Positions 32,952 through 41,858 of a stretch of DNA of 51,867 nucleotides are shown one piece after another; within the stretch, counting starts at the first letter, position 1, and every line of letters starts with the position of its first letter. Made by a program: the position numbers and the translations under genes. The notes beneath the pieces were generated by a model, which ran no database searches, was not told where the DNA came from, and was given only the letters and a program-made list of their open reading frames with translations. The DNA comes from an uncultured Bacteroidia bacterium (GTDB lineage Bacteria; Bacteroidota; Bacteroidia; Bacteroidales; Prolixibacteraceae). The stretch lies in contig CAIXCY010000143.1 in assembly GCA_903918045.1 (NCBI GenBank), positions 1 through 51,867 on the forward strand, read 5' to 3'.

Positions 32952-33071
32952 TAAGCATTTCATTATGAATACAAAATGTCTGCCGTTTGGGAAGATTTAG
33001 AGGGATCGAAAATGTTAAATATGAATTTTATTTTAGTACATTATACCTTTCCGATTACTTAGTTCCGGAAT

Positions 33072-33281
33072 ATGAAACTAATTTTTAAAAATATTTTCCA
33101 GTTCTATTACCAGGGCTTCAGAGGGATGACCGTTGGGAAAAGGCTGTGGCTAATCATTATCATAAAATTAATATTGATGTTTTTAGTGTTGAAACTTTTC
33201 TTCTTTCCCGATTTTTTAAAGACACATTTTAAGACAGATGCTGAACGCAGCAATTATGTTATAGAACAATTAACTAAATAA
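33072..33281 (+). CDS. DUF4492 small protein
   Basis: 69 residues: an amphipathic start (KNIFQFYYQGFRGMTVGKRLW), one hydrophobic helix (LIIIIKLILMFLVLKLFFF) and a polar end (FKTDAERSNYVIEQL). This protein is typically encoded directly upstream of cydAB in Bacteroidota, as here (6 bp before cydA). It may be an accessory of the bd oxidase, possibly equivalent to CydX, though this is not shown. Confidence 0.85.
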   Translation: MKLIFKNIFQFYYQGFRGMTVGKRLWLIIIIKLILMFLVLKLFFFPDFLKTHFKTDAERSNYVIEQLTK

Positions 33282-33287
33282 AAGAGG

Positions 33288-34841
33288 ATGGAACACATTG
33301 ATTTTTCGCTTGTTGATTGGTCGCGGGCACAATTTGCCCTAACGGCGCTTTACCATTGGCTTTTTGTCCCGCTGACGCTGGGACTTTCGTTTATTATTGC
33401 ATTTATGGAGACCCTCTATTACCGGACGGGGAATCCTGAATGGAAACGGATTACCAAATTCTGGATGACCCTTTTTGGCGTTAATTTTGCCATAGGGGTG
33501 GCTACCGGCATCATTCTGGAATTTGAATTTGGCACTAACTGGTCCAATTATTCGTGGTTTGTTGGGGATATCTTTGGCGCTCCGCTGGCCATCGAAGGGA
33601 TTATGGCCTTCTTTCTGGAGAGTACCTTTATTGCCGTGATGTTTTTCGGATGGAATAAGGTTAGTAAGCGGTTTCATCTGGCCTCAACCTGGCTTGTGGC
33701 AATTGGCTCAAACCTCTCAGCGCTATGGATACTTGTAGCAAATGCCTGGATGCAGTATCCTACCGGGATGCGTTTTAATCCCGACACGGCCCGCAACGAG
33801 ATGGTCAATTTCTGGGATGTCCTGTTTTCACCCGTTGCCATAAATAAGTTTCTGCATACTGTCTTTTCAGCCTATATTTTGGCTGCCATCTTTGTTGTTG
33901 GCGTAAGCGCCTGGTTTCTGCTTAAAAACAGAGAGCAGTTATTTGCAAAACGAAGCATGAAGATTGCAGCAATCTTCGGTCTGGCAGCATCATTTTTAAC
34001 AATAGTTACCGGCGACGGATCGGCCCGGAATATGGCGAAGTACCAGCCTATGAAATTTGCCGCGATGGAAAACCTGTATGTCGGACAGCAGAGTGCGCCA
34101 CTTGTTGCCATAGGATTACTTAAAGAGGATAGTAAAGAGACGCTACATAAAAAACAGGATTTTCGGTTTGAAATAGAGATTCCAAACATGCTCTCTTACA
34201 TGGCTTTTCTGGATCCAAATGCGTATGTGCCTGGCATTAAAGATCTTGTTCATGGGAATCCCGAGCGGAATATTTTATCCATTAAGGAGAAAAGCGAGAA
34301 GGGGAAGATTGCCATCCAATCGCTTGCGGCTTACAGGAATGCTAAAAAGGCCAATAACGATACACTTGCAAAGAGCTCATTGGCCAGTTTTGAAATTAAT
34401 TACCCCTATTTTGGTTACGGTTATTATGCAGGAAGGGATGAGCATGAATTGATCCCCAATATCCCGTTAACTTTTTATTCGTTCCGGATTATGGTTGGTT
34501 TGGGATTCCATTTTATTGCATTGTTACTGGTTGTTTTGATTCTGATTCGAAAGAATTTACTTGAGAAAAAACGATTTATCCTTTACACGGCACTCTGGAC
34601 AATTCCTTTGGCTTATATTGCCTCTGAACTGGGTTGGATAGTCGCCGAAGTGGGGCGTCAACCCTGGGTGATCCAGGATATCTTACCCACCATTGCGGCC
34701 GTTTCCCAAATACAGCCTGCTTCGGTTCAAATCACTTTCTGGCTCTTCTTTGTGCTGTTTACCGGTTTGCTGATTGCAGAAATTAAGATTATGATTTCGC
34801 AGATCAAAAAAGGACCTGCTCCTGAATCTTCTGAAATTTAG
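33288..34841 (+). CDS. cydA: cytochrome bd ubiquinol/menaquinol oxidase subunit I
   Basis: 517 residues, multipass. The start RAQFALTALYHWLFVPLTLG has the haem b595 His (His23). GWIVAEVGRQPW is the Q-loop/haem motif region, and the protein ends in a membrane helix. With subunit II it reduces oxygen to water with quinol electrons at high affinity. This oxidase type is resistant to sulfide. The Q-loop is short, as in Bacteroidota. Confidence 0.95.
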   Translation: MEHIDFSLVDWSRAQFALTALYHWLFVPLTLGLSFIIAFMETLYYRTGNPEWKRITKFWMTLFGVNFAIGVATGIILEFEFGTNWSNYSWFVGDIFGAPLAIEGIMAFFLESTFIAVMFFGWNKVSKRFHLASTWLVAIGSNLSALWILVANAWMQYPTGMRFNPDTARNEMVNFWDVLFSPVAINKFLHTVFSAYILAAIFVVGVSAWFLLKNREQLFAKRSMKIAAIFGLAASFLTIVTGDGSARNMAKYQPMKFAAMENLYVGQQSAPLVAIGLLKEDSKETLHKKQDFRFEIEIPNMLSYMAFLDPNAYVPGIKDLVHGNPERNILSIKEKSEKGKIAIQSLAAYRNAKKANNDTLAKSSLASFEINYPYFGYGYYAGRDEHELIPNIPLTFYSFRIMVGLGFHFIALLLVVLILIRKNLLEKKRFILYTALWTIPLAYIASELGWIVAEVGRQPWVIQDILPTIAAVSQIQPASVQITFWLFFVLFTGLLIAEIKIMISQIKKGPAPESSEI

Positions 34842-34867
34842 CTATAAACAATTTAAAAATATGAATC

Positions 34868-36040
34868 ATGTTTGAAACATTTTCACATATCCTGCTTCAG
34901 CAATACTGGTGGATCATCGTATCGCTGCTTGGAGCAATTCTCGTTTTCCTGATGTTTGTTCAGGGTGGTCAAACCCTTATTTATACCCTTGGCAAAACAG
35001 AGGACGAACGGACTATTTTAGTTAATCTTCTTGGGAGAAAATGGGAGTTTACCTTCACAACACTGGTTACCTTTGGCGGAGCCTTCTTCGCCTCGTTTCC
35101 ACTGTTTTACTCCACAAGTTTTGGGGGAGCTTACTGGGTCTGGATGCTGATTCTGATTGCATTTGTTGTTCAGGCTGTTTCGTATGAATACCGTCAGAAA
35201 CCCAATAATTTTCTGGGGAAACGAACCTATGAAACCCTTTTGTTTATCAATGGCTTATTGGGTACGGTCCTGATTGGTACTGCGGTCGCAACTTTTTTTA
35301 CCGGCTCCGAATTTTCAGTCGACAAAATGAATCTGACCTTGCTCACCGGAAATAAAATGCCAATAATTTCAGAATGGAAGGGGCTCGCAAATGGTTTGGA
35401 AGCGGCATTCAATCTCCAAAATCTGAGTTTGGGATTAGCAGTCTTCTTTTTGTCAAGGGTTTTGGCTTTACTTTATTTTATGAACAGAGTCCGAAATACT
35501 GAGATTATGGTCAGGGTGCAGAAACACCTGCTATATAATGCCATCCCATTTGTTGTTTTCTTCCTCACATTTGTAATCTGGCTGATGTTATCTTCAGGGT
35601 TTGCAGTTGATCCTGCAACAGGCATCGTTTCCATGGAGTCGTTCAAATATTTTCATAATCTGATTGCAATGCCTGTTGTGGCTGTTCTTTTGCTACTGGG
35701 TGTTGCAATGGTACTGGTGGGAATCATCCGGCCGCTTACCTGTTTTGTAAAGTGCGGAACCAAAGGGATCTGGCTTTCGGGAATCGGGACCATTCTTACA
35801 GTTTTTTCATTGCTGCTTTTGGCAGGATTTAATAATACAGCTTATTACCCATCGACATTTGATCTGCAGAGCTCCTTAACGATTCAGAATAGTTCATCGA
35901 GTCATTACACCTTAACCGTGATGAGCTATGTGTCGTTAATGGTTCCATTTGTGATTGCCTATATCTTTTATGCATGGCGATCAATCGACAACAAAAAAAT
36001 GGATATTGAGGAGATTCAATCAGAGTCGCATGTTTATTAA
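34868..36040 (+). CDS. cydB: cytochrome bd oxidase subunit II
   Basis: 390 residues with about nine helices. The N-terminal QQYWWIIVSLLGAILVFLMFVQGGQTL contains the pattern typical of CydB; GGAYWVWMLILI lies near the middle. The length matches the family (about 340-390). It is 26 bp after cydA and makes the second half of the heterodimer. It is followed by a convergent terminator. Confidence 0.92.
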   Translation: MFETFSHILLQQYWWIIVSLLGAILVFLMFVQGGQTLIYTLGKTEDERTILVNLLGRKWEFTFTTLVTFGGAFFASFPLFYSTSFGGAYWVWMLILIAFVVQAVSYEYRQKPNNFLGKRTYETLLFINGLLGTVLIGTAVATFFTGSEFSVDKMNLTLLTGNKMPIISEWKGLANGLEAAFNLQNLSLGLAVFFLSRVLALLYFMNRVRNTEIMVRVQKHLLYNAIPFVVFFLTFVIWLMLSSGFAVDPATGIVSMESFKYFHNLIAMPVVAVLLLLGVAMVLVGIIRPLTCFVKCGTKGIWLSGIGTILTVFSLLLLAGFNNTAYYPSTFDLQSSLTIQNSSSSHYTLTVMSYVSLMVPFVIAYIFYAWRSIDNKKMDIEEIQSESHVY

Positions 36041-36047
36041 TAAATAA

Positions 36048-36114
36048 GGAACACAGATGACACTTATTTTACAGATCTTCACTGATTATTAGAAAATCAG
36101 TGTTATCAGTGTTC
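36048..36114. terminator. nested hairpin between cydB and the convergent regulator gene
   Basis: CACTGATT (36080-36087) pairs with AATCAGTG (36095-36102), and GAACAC (36049-36054) with GTGTTC (36109-36114). AT-rich sequence follows on both sides, fitting a bidirectional terminator. Confidence 0.5.
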
Positions 36115-36129
36115 TAATTTATTATTATA

Positions 36130-36819
36130 CTACCCTTTCCTGCTTATTTCAACCAACCCGTTTCGGTTAATAACCAGGATATCTTTCTCATGCAGTTCAA
36201 TCAGTCCGTCTTTTTCAAAACTCTTAAGCAATTTCACGGCACTCTCGGTCGAAATACCTGCAAAATCGGCAATGTCTTTTCTGGAAAGTAATTGAAAAAT
36301 TGCTGGATTCTCAGGTTTGAATTCATCGATATAAAGGAGCGTTTCTGCGATGCGCCCGTTCATCTGTTTATAAATCACTGTCCTTAGCGTATCGAAAAGG
36401 TTTGAATTTTGATCGCTGTACCGTTTCACCATATTAAAGGCAAACATTCCATTTTGCTTCATCACGGTGGTGATGGCATCTTTTTCAATCAAAAAAACCT
36501 GGCAGTCGGTCAATGCAATCGATGAATAGTTAAATGTGTTTTTTGTGAATACTGCCGAAAGACCCACAAATTCGCCCGGTTTGATAATCCTGAGATTATA
36601 ATCCCGCTCACCCTCCACATATTGCCGGGCAAGACCACTGATTATAAATAAAACATACGAGGCAAAGGCACCTTGCTTGGTCAGATGGTCACCTTTGCGA
36701 AACCGCACCTGCGTCTTGCTTTCCCGCACCAGTTCCACCTCCTCGGGTGAGAGCATTTGAAAACAGGGCGCCTGGATGTCACAGATAAAGCCATTATCCG
36801 TTTCAAGAATAGTCTTCAT
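36130..36819 (-). CDS. Crp/Fnr family transcription regulator
   Basis: 229 residues from the ATG at 36819; a short duplicated copy of the start upstream has its ATG at the same place, supporting this choice over the frame from 36834. N-terminal FICDIQAPCFQML carries two Cys six apart. Residues 30-140 are a cyclic-nucleotide-type effector domain (GDHLTKQGAFASYVLFIISGLARQY). The HTH reads RKDIADFAGISTESAVKLLKSFEKDGLI; the recognition helix has Glu where Fnr and Crp have Glu, but Val and Lys at the next contacts. It could sense redox or oxygen. It is convergent with cydAB, which it may control. Confidence 0.88.
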   Translation of the reverse strand: MKTILETDNGFICDIQAPCFQMLSPEEVELVRESKTQVRFRKGDHLTKQGAFASYVLFIISGLARQYVEGERDYNLRIIKPGEFVGLSAVFTKNTFNYSSIALTDCQVFLIEKDAITTVMKQNGMFAFNMVKRYSDQNSNLFDTLRTVIYKQMNGRIAETLLYIDEFKPENPAIFQLLSRKDIADFAGISTESAVKLLKSFEKDGLIELHEKDILVINRNGLVEISRKG

Positions 36820-36830
36820 ATACTTATTTC

Positions 36831-36932
36831 TCAATTAACAGACAAAGTTAAACAAAACAGTGAAAGCATTTGAAAACAGGGGGCCTGGATGTCGCAGATA
36901 AAGTCGCTATCTGGTTCAAGAATTGTCCTCAT
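36831..36932 (-). pseudogene. duplicated 5' fragment of the Crp/Fnr gene
   Basis: An open frame of 33 codons begins MRTILEPDSDFICDIQAP, then CFQMLS. Over the first 24 residues it matches 20 of the start of the intact gene (MKTILETDNGFICDIQAP...). After residue 24 the frame ends in unrelated sequence. It lies just upstream of the intact gene and in the same direction. This is a partial tandem duplication that keeps the start, the leader TAAGAAATAACTTA and the Cys-containing motif. Confidence 0.75.
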
Positions 36933-37202
36933 TAAGTTATTTCTTAGATAAAAACCCATTTCCATTTAAAGCAATGTTGTGCATTACTAAAATACGAAAG
37001 TGTATATTAGTAAAATAAATAACTGGAATATAGCTATAAATCAGCTTATTACGAATGAAGGTTTAATTTACTTGAATTTTCTAAATCAATAAAAAAGTTG
37101 TCGCAGTTCAATTCAGGAACCGCTTTGCTTTAACCTTCGGATTTTTATCTGCTTTAGTAAAGTAAGTAGTTTTGTAATAAATAATTCACAAACAGAAAGG
37201 CC
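36933..37202. other. intergenic region with an inverted repeat
   Basis: No gene. TTACTAAAATAC (36984-36995) and GTATATTAGTAA (37002-37013) are complementary except for one base, around GAAAGT. Its location between the Crp/Fnr locus and the 37203 gene suggests an operator. A promoter is predicted at 37167. Confidence 0.45.
37167..37174 (+). promoter_or_regulatory. predicted promoter of the thioredoxin-fold gene
   Basis: TAGTTTTG matches TAnnTTTG, with TTTA 19 nt upstream in place of TTTG. It is 28 bp before the start codon. Confidence 0.5.
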
Positions 37203-37679
37203 ATGTTGTACACAAATCTGAAACATATCGAAAGCGCGGCTCAGCATGTTGAACTTATTAACGGAGGTCAGAATAGTATGGTCATTTGGGGCCGCATGGA
37301 TCCCGGGAGTATCGCTGTTTATCGGATTGCAGAAGAACTGGAAGCTGAGTATCCAAACGTGACATTCTATGATCTGGAATATGATAATCCCGGGTTGAAT
37401 ACGGTTTGCAATCTACCTGAATTTAGTATTTTCACAGAAATCCCATATAATGTTTATTATAAAAATGGGAAAGTGGTTAAAGCCACATCGGGAATTCAAT
37501 CCAAAATGCAAATAATGGACATTTTAGACAAAGAGTTTGCCGCATCAGATAGCGAGGAGGCAGTTTTTCATGATTTGAGTATTCGTGATTCATTTCAGTT
37601 CGGATGTGATTTTAAATCTGATGTTACTATTAGAACTTTTGACCTGGATGGGGCTGACCGTGACGCCTTCCGGTGGTAA
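37203..37679 (+). CDS. thioredoxin-fold protein without CxxC
   Basis: 158 residues. The region VIWGRMDPGSIAVYRIAEELEAEYPNVTFYDLEYD follows the thioredoxin beta-alpha-beta layout, but the WCGPC position reads GRMDPGS. The cis-Pro loop is TEIPYNVYYKNGKVV. A Cys remains at residue 69 (TVCNLP) and another at about 138 (FGCDFK). The C-terminal 40 residues are acidic and unlike thioredoxin. It may bind a redox partner without doing thiol chemistry. It is alone, with a thioredoxin gene 120 bp downstream. Confidence 0.6.
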   Translation: MLYTNLKHIESAAQHVELINGGQNSMVIWGRMDPGSIAVYRIAEELEAEYPNVTFYDLEYDNPGLNTVCNLPEFSIFTEIPYNVYYKNGKVVKATSGIQSKMQIMDILDKEFAASDSEEAVFHDLSIRDSFQFGCDFKSDVTIRTFDLDGADRDAFRW

Positions 37680-37799
37680 TGCCTTTCAATGGTAAGCTTT
37701 TCATTTTGCGTGATCTGCTTTGGAGCTTTACCAGGTCTGGGTGCCTCAAAGTAGCTGGAATAAACAAAAACAACCAATAGAAATTTAATAAAAAGTAAT

Positions 37800-38219
37800 A
37801 TGCAAACAACATTAATTGTAATAGGCGTTTTAATCACCTCATTTATCATTTTCCGCTACATCGCGATGGCGAAAATAAAGAATACCCCATTGGTCGCTGA
37901 CCATGCGAACGTCTTGACGCTAACAGAACAAAATTTTACGCAGCAGACTAAAAATAAGGTAGTATTAGTTGATTTTTGGGCCACCTGGTGCGCCCCTTGT
38001 CGCATGATGGCACCTGTCTTAAATGATGTCGCCTCCGACCTTTCTGGAAATTCAAAGGTTGGAAAAGTAAATATTGAGCAATTTCAATCGCTCGCCCAAA
38101 AATTTAAGGTGCGCAGTATTCCAACTTTAATCCTTTTTAAGAACGGTGTTGAGATAAACCGTTTCGTTGGGATCAAATCAAAGGAATTTTTATTAAAAGA
38201 GATTGCAAAGGTTGGATAG
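37800..38219 (+). CDS. membrane-anchored thioredoxin
   Basis: 139 residues. An N-terminal helix (TTLIVIGVLITSFIIFRYIA) anchors a thioredoxin domain with the active site ATWCAPCRMM (CAPC) and the loop RSIPTLILFKNG. By the positive-inside rule (residues KIKN after the helix) the domain is likely cytoplasmic, but this is uncertain. It probably provides thiol reduction next to the rhodanese flavoprotein gene 141 bp later. Confidence 0.85.
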   Translation: MQTTLIVIGVLITSFIIFRYIAMAKIKNTPLVADHANVLTLTEQNFTQQTKNKVVLVDFWATWCAPCRMMAPVLNDVASDLSGNSKVGKVNIEQFQSLAQKFKVRSIPTLILFKNGVEINRFVGIKSKEFLLKEIAKVG

Positions 38220-38243
38220 AAGTTCAATCAGGGCTAGGTTGTA

Positions 38244-38265
38244 GAGACGCACGGCCGTGCGTCTC
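38244..38265. repeat. 22-bp perfect palindrome
   Basis: GAGACGCACGG followed directly by its reverse complement (38244-38265), then AATTTTA. It may act as a terminator of the thioredoxin gene or be an intergenic repeat unit; similar GC-rich palindromes are common between genes in some bacteria. Confidence 0.6.
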
Positions 38266-38360
38266 AATTTTATGGTGTATATGGATTCATAATGACAAGG
38301 TCGTTTTTAATGAGTGGGAATAGGTAACAAAATAGATTTATAAGAGACTAAAATAAGAAC

Positions 38361-40637
38361 ATGGAAAAAATTATAATCATTGGTGGGGTTGCCGCCGGAG
38401 CAACAGCAGCAGCAAAGGTAAGACGTATTTCGCCGACTGCTGAAATCATCATGCTTGAAGCGGGACCGGATATCTCGTTTGCGAATTGCGGGTTACCCTA
38501 TTTTATCGGGGGGGATATCAAGAGCCGGTCGAAACTGATCCTCCAAAGCCCCGAAAGCTTTAAAGAACAGTACGATGTTGAAGTACACATCCATACCATT
38601 GTATCGTCAATTGACAGGATGGCTCATCAGGTGAAAACCATGGACACACGTAGCGGAGAGCAGAAGACTTTTGAATATACAAAGCTAATCATGGCTCAGG
38701 GTGGCCGGCCCATTACGCCAACCTTGCCCGGAGCAGATCTTGATCATGTCTTCACCCTCTGGACGCTTGAGGATATGGATAAGATCTCATACCATCTGAA
38801 CGAGAAAAAACCCAAAACGGCAGTAGTCGTTGGTGGCGGATTCATTGGTCTTGAGATGGTTGAGGCCTTGGTTAAACGAGGTCTGAAAGTAAATGTGGTT
38901 GAGATGATGCCTCATGTAATGGCCCTTATGGAAGCTGAGACTGCCGGATATATTGAGAATGAACTCCTTTCATATGGTGTCGGTATCCATACCGGCGCAG
39001 GAGTAACCCAGATCATGCCCCATTCGGTAAAACTGGACAATGGAAAGATCCTTGAAGCTGATATGGTCCTCCTTTCGATAGGTGTTCGCCCAACACTCCA
39101 GCTTGCAAAAGAGGCGGGACTCGAAATTGGGGAAGCGGGTGGTTTGCTGGTCAATTCACAATTACAGACCTCTGATCCAGATATTTTTGCCGCTGGAGAT
39201 ATGGTTGAAATTGAACACCGCGTGAATGGTAAGAAAGTCCGTATTCCATTGGCTGGACCTGCAAACCGTCAGGGTCGTATTGCAGCTGAAAATGCCCTTG
39301 GCGGAAATCACAATTATAAAGGGGCCATTGGAACTTCAGTGGTTCGCGTTTTTGAAGCTGTGGCAGGAACTACCGGGCTTTCGCTCAAGCAAGCCCGCGC
39401 TGCCGGAATGGATGCAGATGCAGTCGTTGTCCATAAGGAACACCATACTTCTTATTATCCCGGTGCCGAAACGGTTACTACAATGCTGATTTACGACCGC
39501 AATACAGGAATTATTCTCGGTGGTCAGACTGCCGGATATAAAGGTGCAGATAAACGACTGGATGTAATAGCAACTGCAACTGCGGCAAAATTGACGATCA
39601 GTGATCTGGCAGATATTGATTTTGCCTATTCACCCCCAATTGGAACGGCAAATGACGCAGTGAATATGGCGGCTTACACCGCCGAAAACCGGATTTCGGG
39701 TTTCAGCCCTTCGGTTACCGTTACTGAACTGGATGATTTCATCGATGGAAAGAATCCCGTCTTTGTGGATGTGCGTGATGTTTTTGCTTTTCAGAAAAGC
39801 CATGTCAAGGGTGCAGTCCACATACCTCTTGAAGTGTTGCCGCAACAAATCAAAACCATACCTGCCGGTCATCCGGTAATCATTTACGATGAAACCGGAA
39901 AAAAAGGGCATCAGGCGCTACGTACCTTATTGGGTGCAGGTTTTAAAGAGGTTACCAATATTTCGGGAGGGCATACCTCCTTACAACGGCAGGCACGCAC
40001 GACTGGATTTAAACATTTGAAAATAGATCTCTTACCTGTTGTGCTGAAAACGTTAGAGGAAGAAGTATCAAAGGAAGCAGATAAGACTACAGAAAAGGCG
40101 GTTGCTGATAATTCCCCAATTATTGTCGATGTGCGTACTCCACATGAATTTCAATCAGGCGCTTACCCTGGAGCGGTAAATATTGAGCTTGATGAATTAA
40201 TGGAACGGTATGGTGAACTGGGAACTAATAAATCACGTGATATCGTAGTTTATTGCGCCTCGGGTGCCCGTTCGGCTTATGCCCAGCGGATGCTGGCTCA
40301 GATAGGTTACGCCAATGTTCGGAATGGCGGTGGTATCGCGGCAATGATGGCCCAGCGAACCACAAAGCCTGTTGCACCAACAGTTTCAAATGAACCAATC
40401 ATTGTAGATGTCCGCTCAACAGAGGAATTTTCTGGGGGTGCTTACCCAGGGGCAATTAATATTCCGGTGGATGAACTTCAGCATCGGATTGGTGAACTGG
40501 GTAGTAAGTCCAGAGAGATCACGCTCTATTGTGCTTCCGGGGCACGATCGGGTTACGGTCAGCGGGTGCTGCAACAGTTTGGTTTTACAAATGTAAAAAA
40601 TGGTGGGGGATTGATGCAGATGATGATGCGCAGATAA
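38361..40637 (+). CDS. CoA-disulfide/persulfide reductase-like flavoprotein with three rhodanese domains
   Basis: 758 residues. Residues 1-450 are a FAD/NAD(P)H flavoprotein with FAD motif IIGGVAAGATAAAK and Cys43 in FANCGLPYFIGG, the redox Cys of CoA-disulfide reductases; NAD motif AVVVGGGFIGLEM; then AAGDMVEI. Three rhodanese domains follow: about 455-545 (VDVRDVFAFQKSH, active loop YDETGKKG, no Cys), about 585-665 (YCASGARS) and about 675-758 (YCASGARS). The last two are alike and probably arose by tandem duplication. Known relatives carry one rhodanese domain and reduce CoA-persulfide or polysulfide. It heads a five-gene unit. Confidence 0.9.
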   Translation: MEKIIIIGGVAAGATAAAKVRRISPTAEIIMLEAGPDISFANCGLPYFIGGDIKSRSKLILQSPESFKEQYDVEVHIHTIVSSIDRMAHQVKTMDTRSGEQKTFEYTKLIMAQGGRPITPTLPGADLDHVFTLWTLEDMDKISYHLNEKKPKTAVVVGGGFIGLEMVEALVKRGLKVNVVEMMPHVMALMEAETAGYIENELLSYGVGIHTGAGVTQIMPHSVKLDNGKILEADMVLLSIGVRPTLQLAKEAGLEIGEAGGLLVNSQLQTSDPDIFAAGDMVEIEHRVNGKKVRIPLAGPANRQGRIAAENALGGNHNYKGAIGTSVVRVFEAVAGTTGLSLKQARAAGMDADAVVVHKEHHTSYYPGAETVTTMLIYDRNTGIILGGQTAGYKGADKRLDVIATATAAKLTISDLADIDFAYSPPIGTANDAVNMAAYTAENRISGFSPSVTVTELDDFIDGKNPVFVDVRDVFAFQKSHVKGAVHIPLEVLPQQIKTIPAGHPVIIYDETGKKGHQALRTLLGAGFKEVTNISGGHTSLQRQARTTGFKHLKIDLLPVVLKTLEEEVSKEADKTTEKAVADNSPIIVDVRTPHEFQSGAYPGAVNIELDELMERYGELGTNKSRDIVVYCASGARSAYAQRMLAQIGYANVRNGGGIAAMMAQRTTKPVAPTVSNEPIIVDVRSTEEFSGGAYPGAINIPVDELQHRIGELGSKSREITLYCASGARSGYGQRVLQQFGFTNVKNGGGLMQMMMRR

Positions 40638-40682
40638 AATTATTAAAGAACGGATTATTCAAAGGACCAATATTTATTCAAA

Positions 40683-41849
40683 ATGAAACAAGTTTTAATT
40701 TTAGGAGGTGGTTTTGCGGGCATTCAAACAGCCATCGAATTGCAGAAAAGCGGTAATTTTAATGTGACGCTTGTTTCTGAGAGGGATTATCTCTATCTCT
40801 TTCCGATCTCTATCTGGATTCCGGTCCATAAGAAGGAGTTAGACGATGTGAAGGTTCCAATCGCAAACATTCAGAAAAAGTACCCTTTTAAACTGATCGT
40901 TGATAAAGTTAGTCAGATTAAGGGTGGTGAAAATACGGTTATCTGTGAAAATCATACTTTAAGCTTTGATTATTTAGTGGTTGCCTTTGGTTCTGAGAAG
41001 ATGGTTCATAAAGGAATTAGTAACACCTTGTCAATCTGTGCTAAGCCTGAAATGGCTCTGGAGATCCGTGCTAAAATTGATGCATTGGTTCAAAAAGGGG
41101 AGGGGCGGATTGCCATGGGTTTTGGTGGAAATCCGAAAGAGAAATCAGCCGTGCGTGGCGGCCCTGCCTTTGAGTTGATGTTTAACATTCACAATTACCT
41201 GAAGAGTAAAAAGATCAGGCAGAATTTTGAGCTTACCTTCTTTGCCCCGATGGATGAGCCGGGGGCAAGAATGGGCAAGGGGGCGCTGGTAATGCTCGAT
41301 AAGATGTTTACTAAATATGGGATCAATAAGAGGTTCGGTAAAAAGATTAAAGAGTTCGAAAGTGACGGGGTTGTTTTTGAAGATGATTCAAAACTGGAAT
41401 CCGATTTTACGATGTTTATCGCCGCGGGTGCAGGTCCCGTTTTATTGAAAGAATCAGATCTCCCATTATCCGAAGGTGGATTTATTAAGATCGATAATTT
41501 TTGCCAGGTAAATGGCTACCCGAATATTTTTGCCGTTGGCGATATTGCAGCCTTTGAAGGGCCGGAATGGATAGCCAAGCAGGGCCATATTGCTGAACTA
41601 ATGGGGCGCAACGCCGCTTTTAATATCCTCGGCATGGAAAATGGAACACCGAAACGGAAAGGGTATCAGGAGCATCTGAATATTTTATGTGTGATGGATA
41701 CGGGTGATGGGGCTGCCTTTGTTTTCAGAAATGGTACAAAGGCGTTTATTATCCCTATGCCTGTTGTAGGGCACTGGATGAAAAAAGGTTGGGGAGTCTA
41801 TTCAAAGCTCACCAAAGTGGGGAAATTCCCACGGTTACCTGGGTTATAA
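40683..41849 (+). CDS. SQR-like FAD-dependent oxidoreductase
   Basis: 388 residues. FAD motif LILGGGFAGIQTAIEL at the start, the second FAD motif region YPNIFAVGDIAAFEGP, and a C-terminal membrane-binding tail (MKKGWGVYSKLTKVGKFPRLPGL). Cys lie at LSICAKP (about 118), NFCQVN and NILCVMDTGDGAAF. The layout resembles sulfide:quinone reductases and related NDH-2-like enzymes, but not all three catalytic Cys can be placed. It is 9 bp ahead of a membrane ferredoxin, so it may pass electrons to the quinone pool or ferredoxin. Confidence 0.75.
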   Translation: MKQVLILGGGFAGIQTAIELQKSGNFNVTLVSERDYLYLFPISIWIPVHKKELDDVKVPIANIQKKYPFKLIVDKVSQIKGGENTVICENHTLSFDYLVVAFGSEKMVHKGISNTLSICAKPEMALEIRAKIDALVQKGEGRIAMGFGGNPKEKSAVRGGPAFELMFNIHNYLKSKKIRQNFELTFFAPMDEPGARMGKGALVMLDKMFTKYGINKRFGKKIKEFESDGVVFEDDSKLESDFTMFIAAGAGPVLLKESDLPLSEGGFIKIDNFCQVNGYPNIFAVGDIAAFEGPEWIAKQGHIAELMGRNAAFNILGMENGTPKRKGYQEHLNILCVMDTGDGAAFVFRNGTKAFIIPMPVVGHWMKKGWGVYSKLTKVGKFPRLPGL

Positions 41850-41858
41850 TTAATAGGG

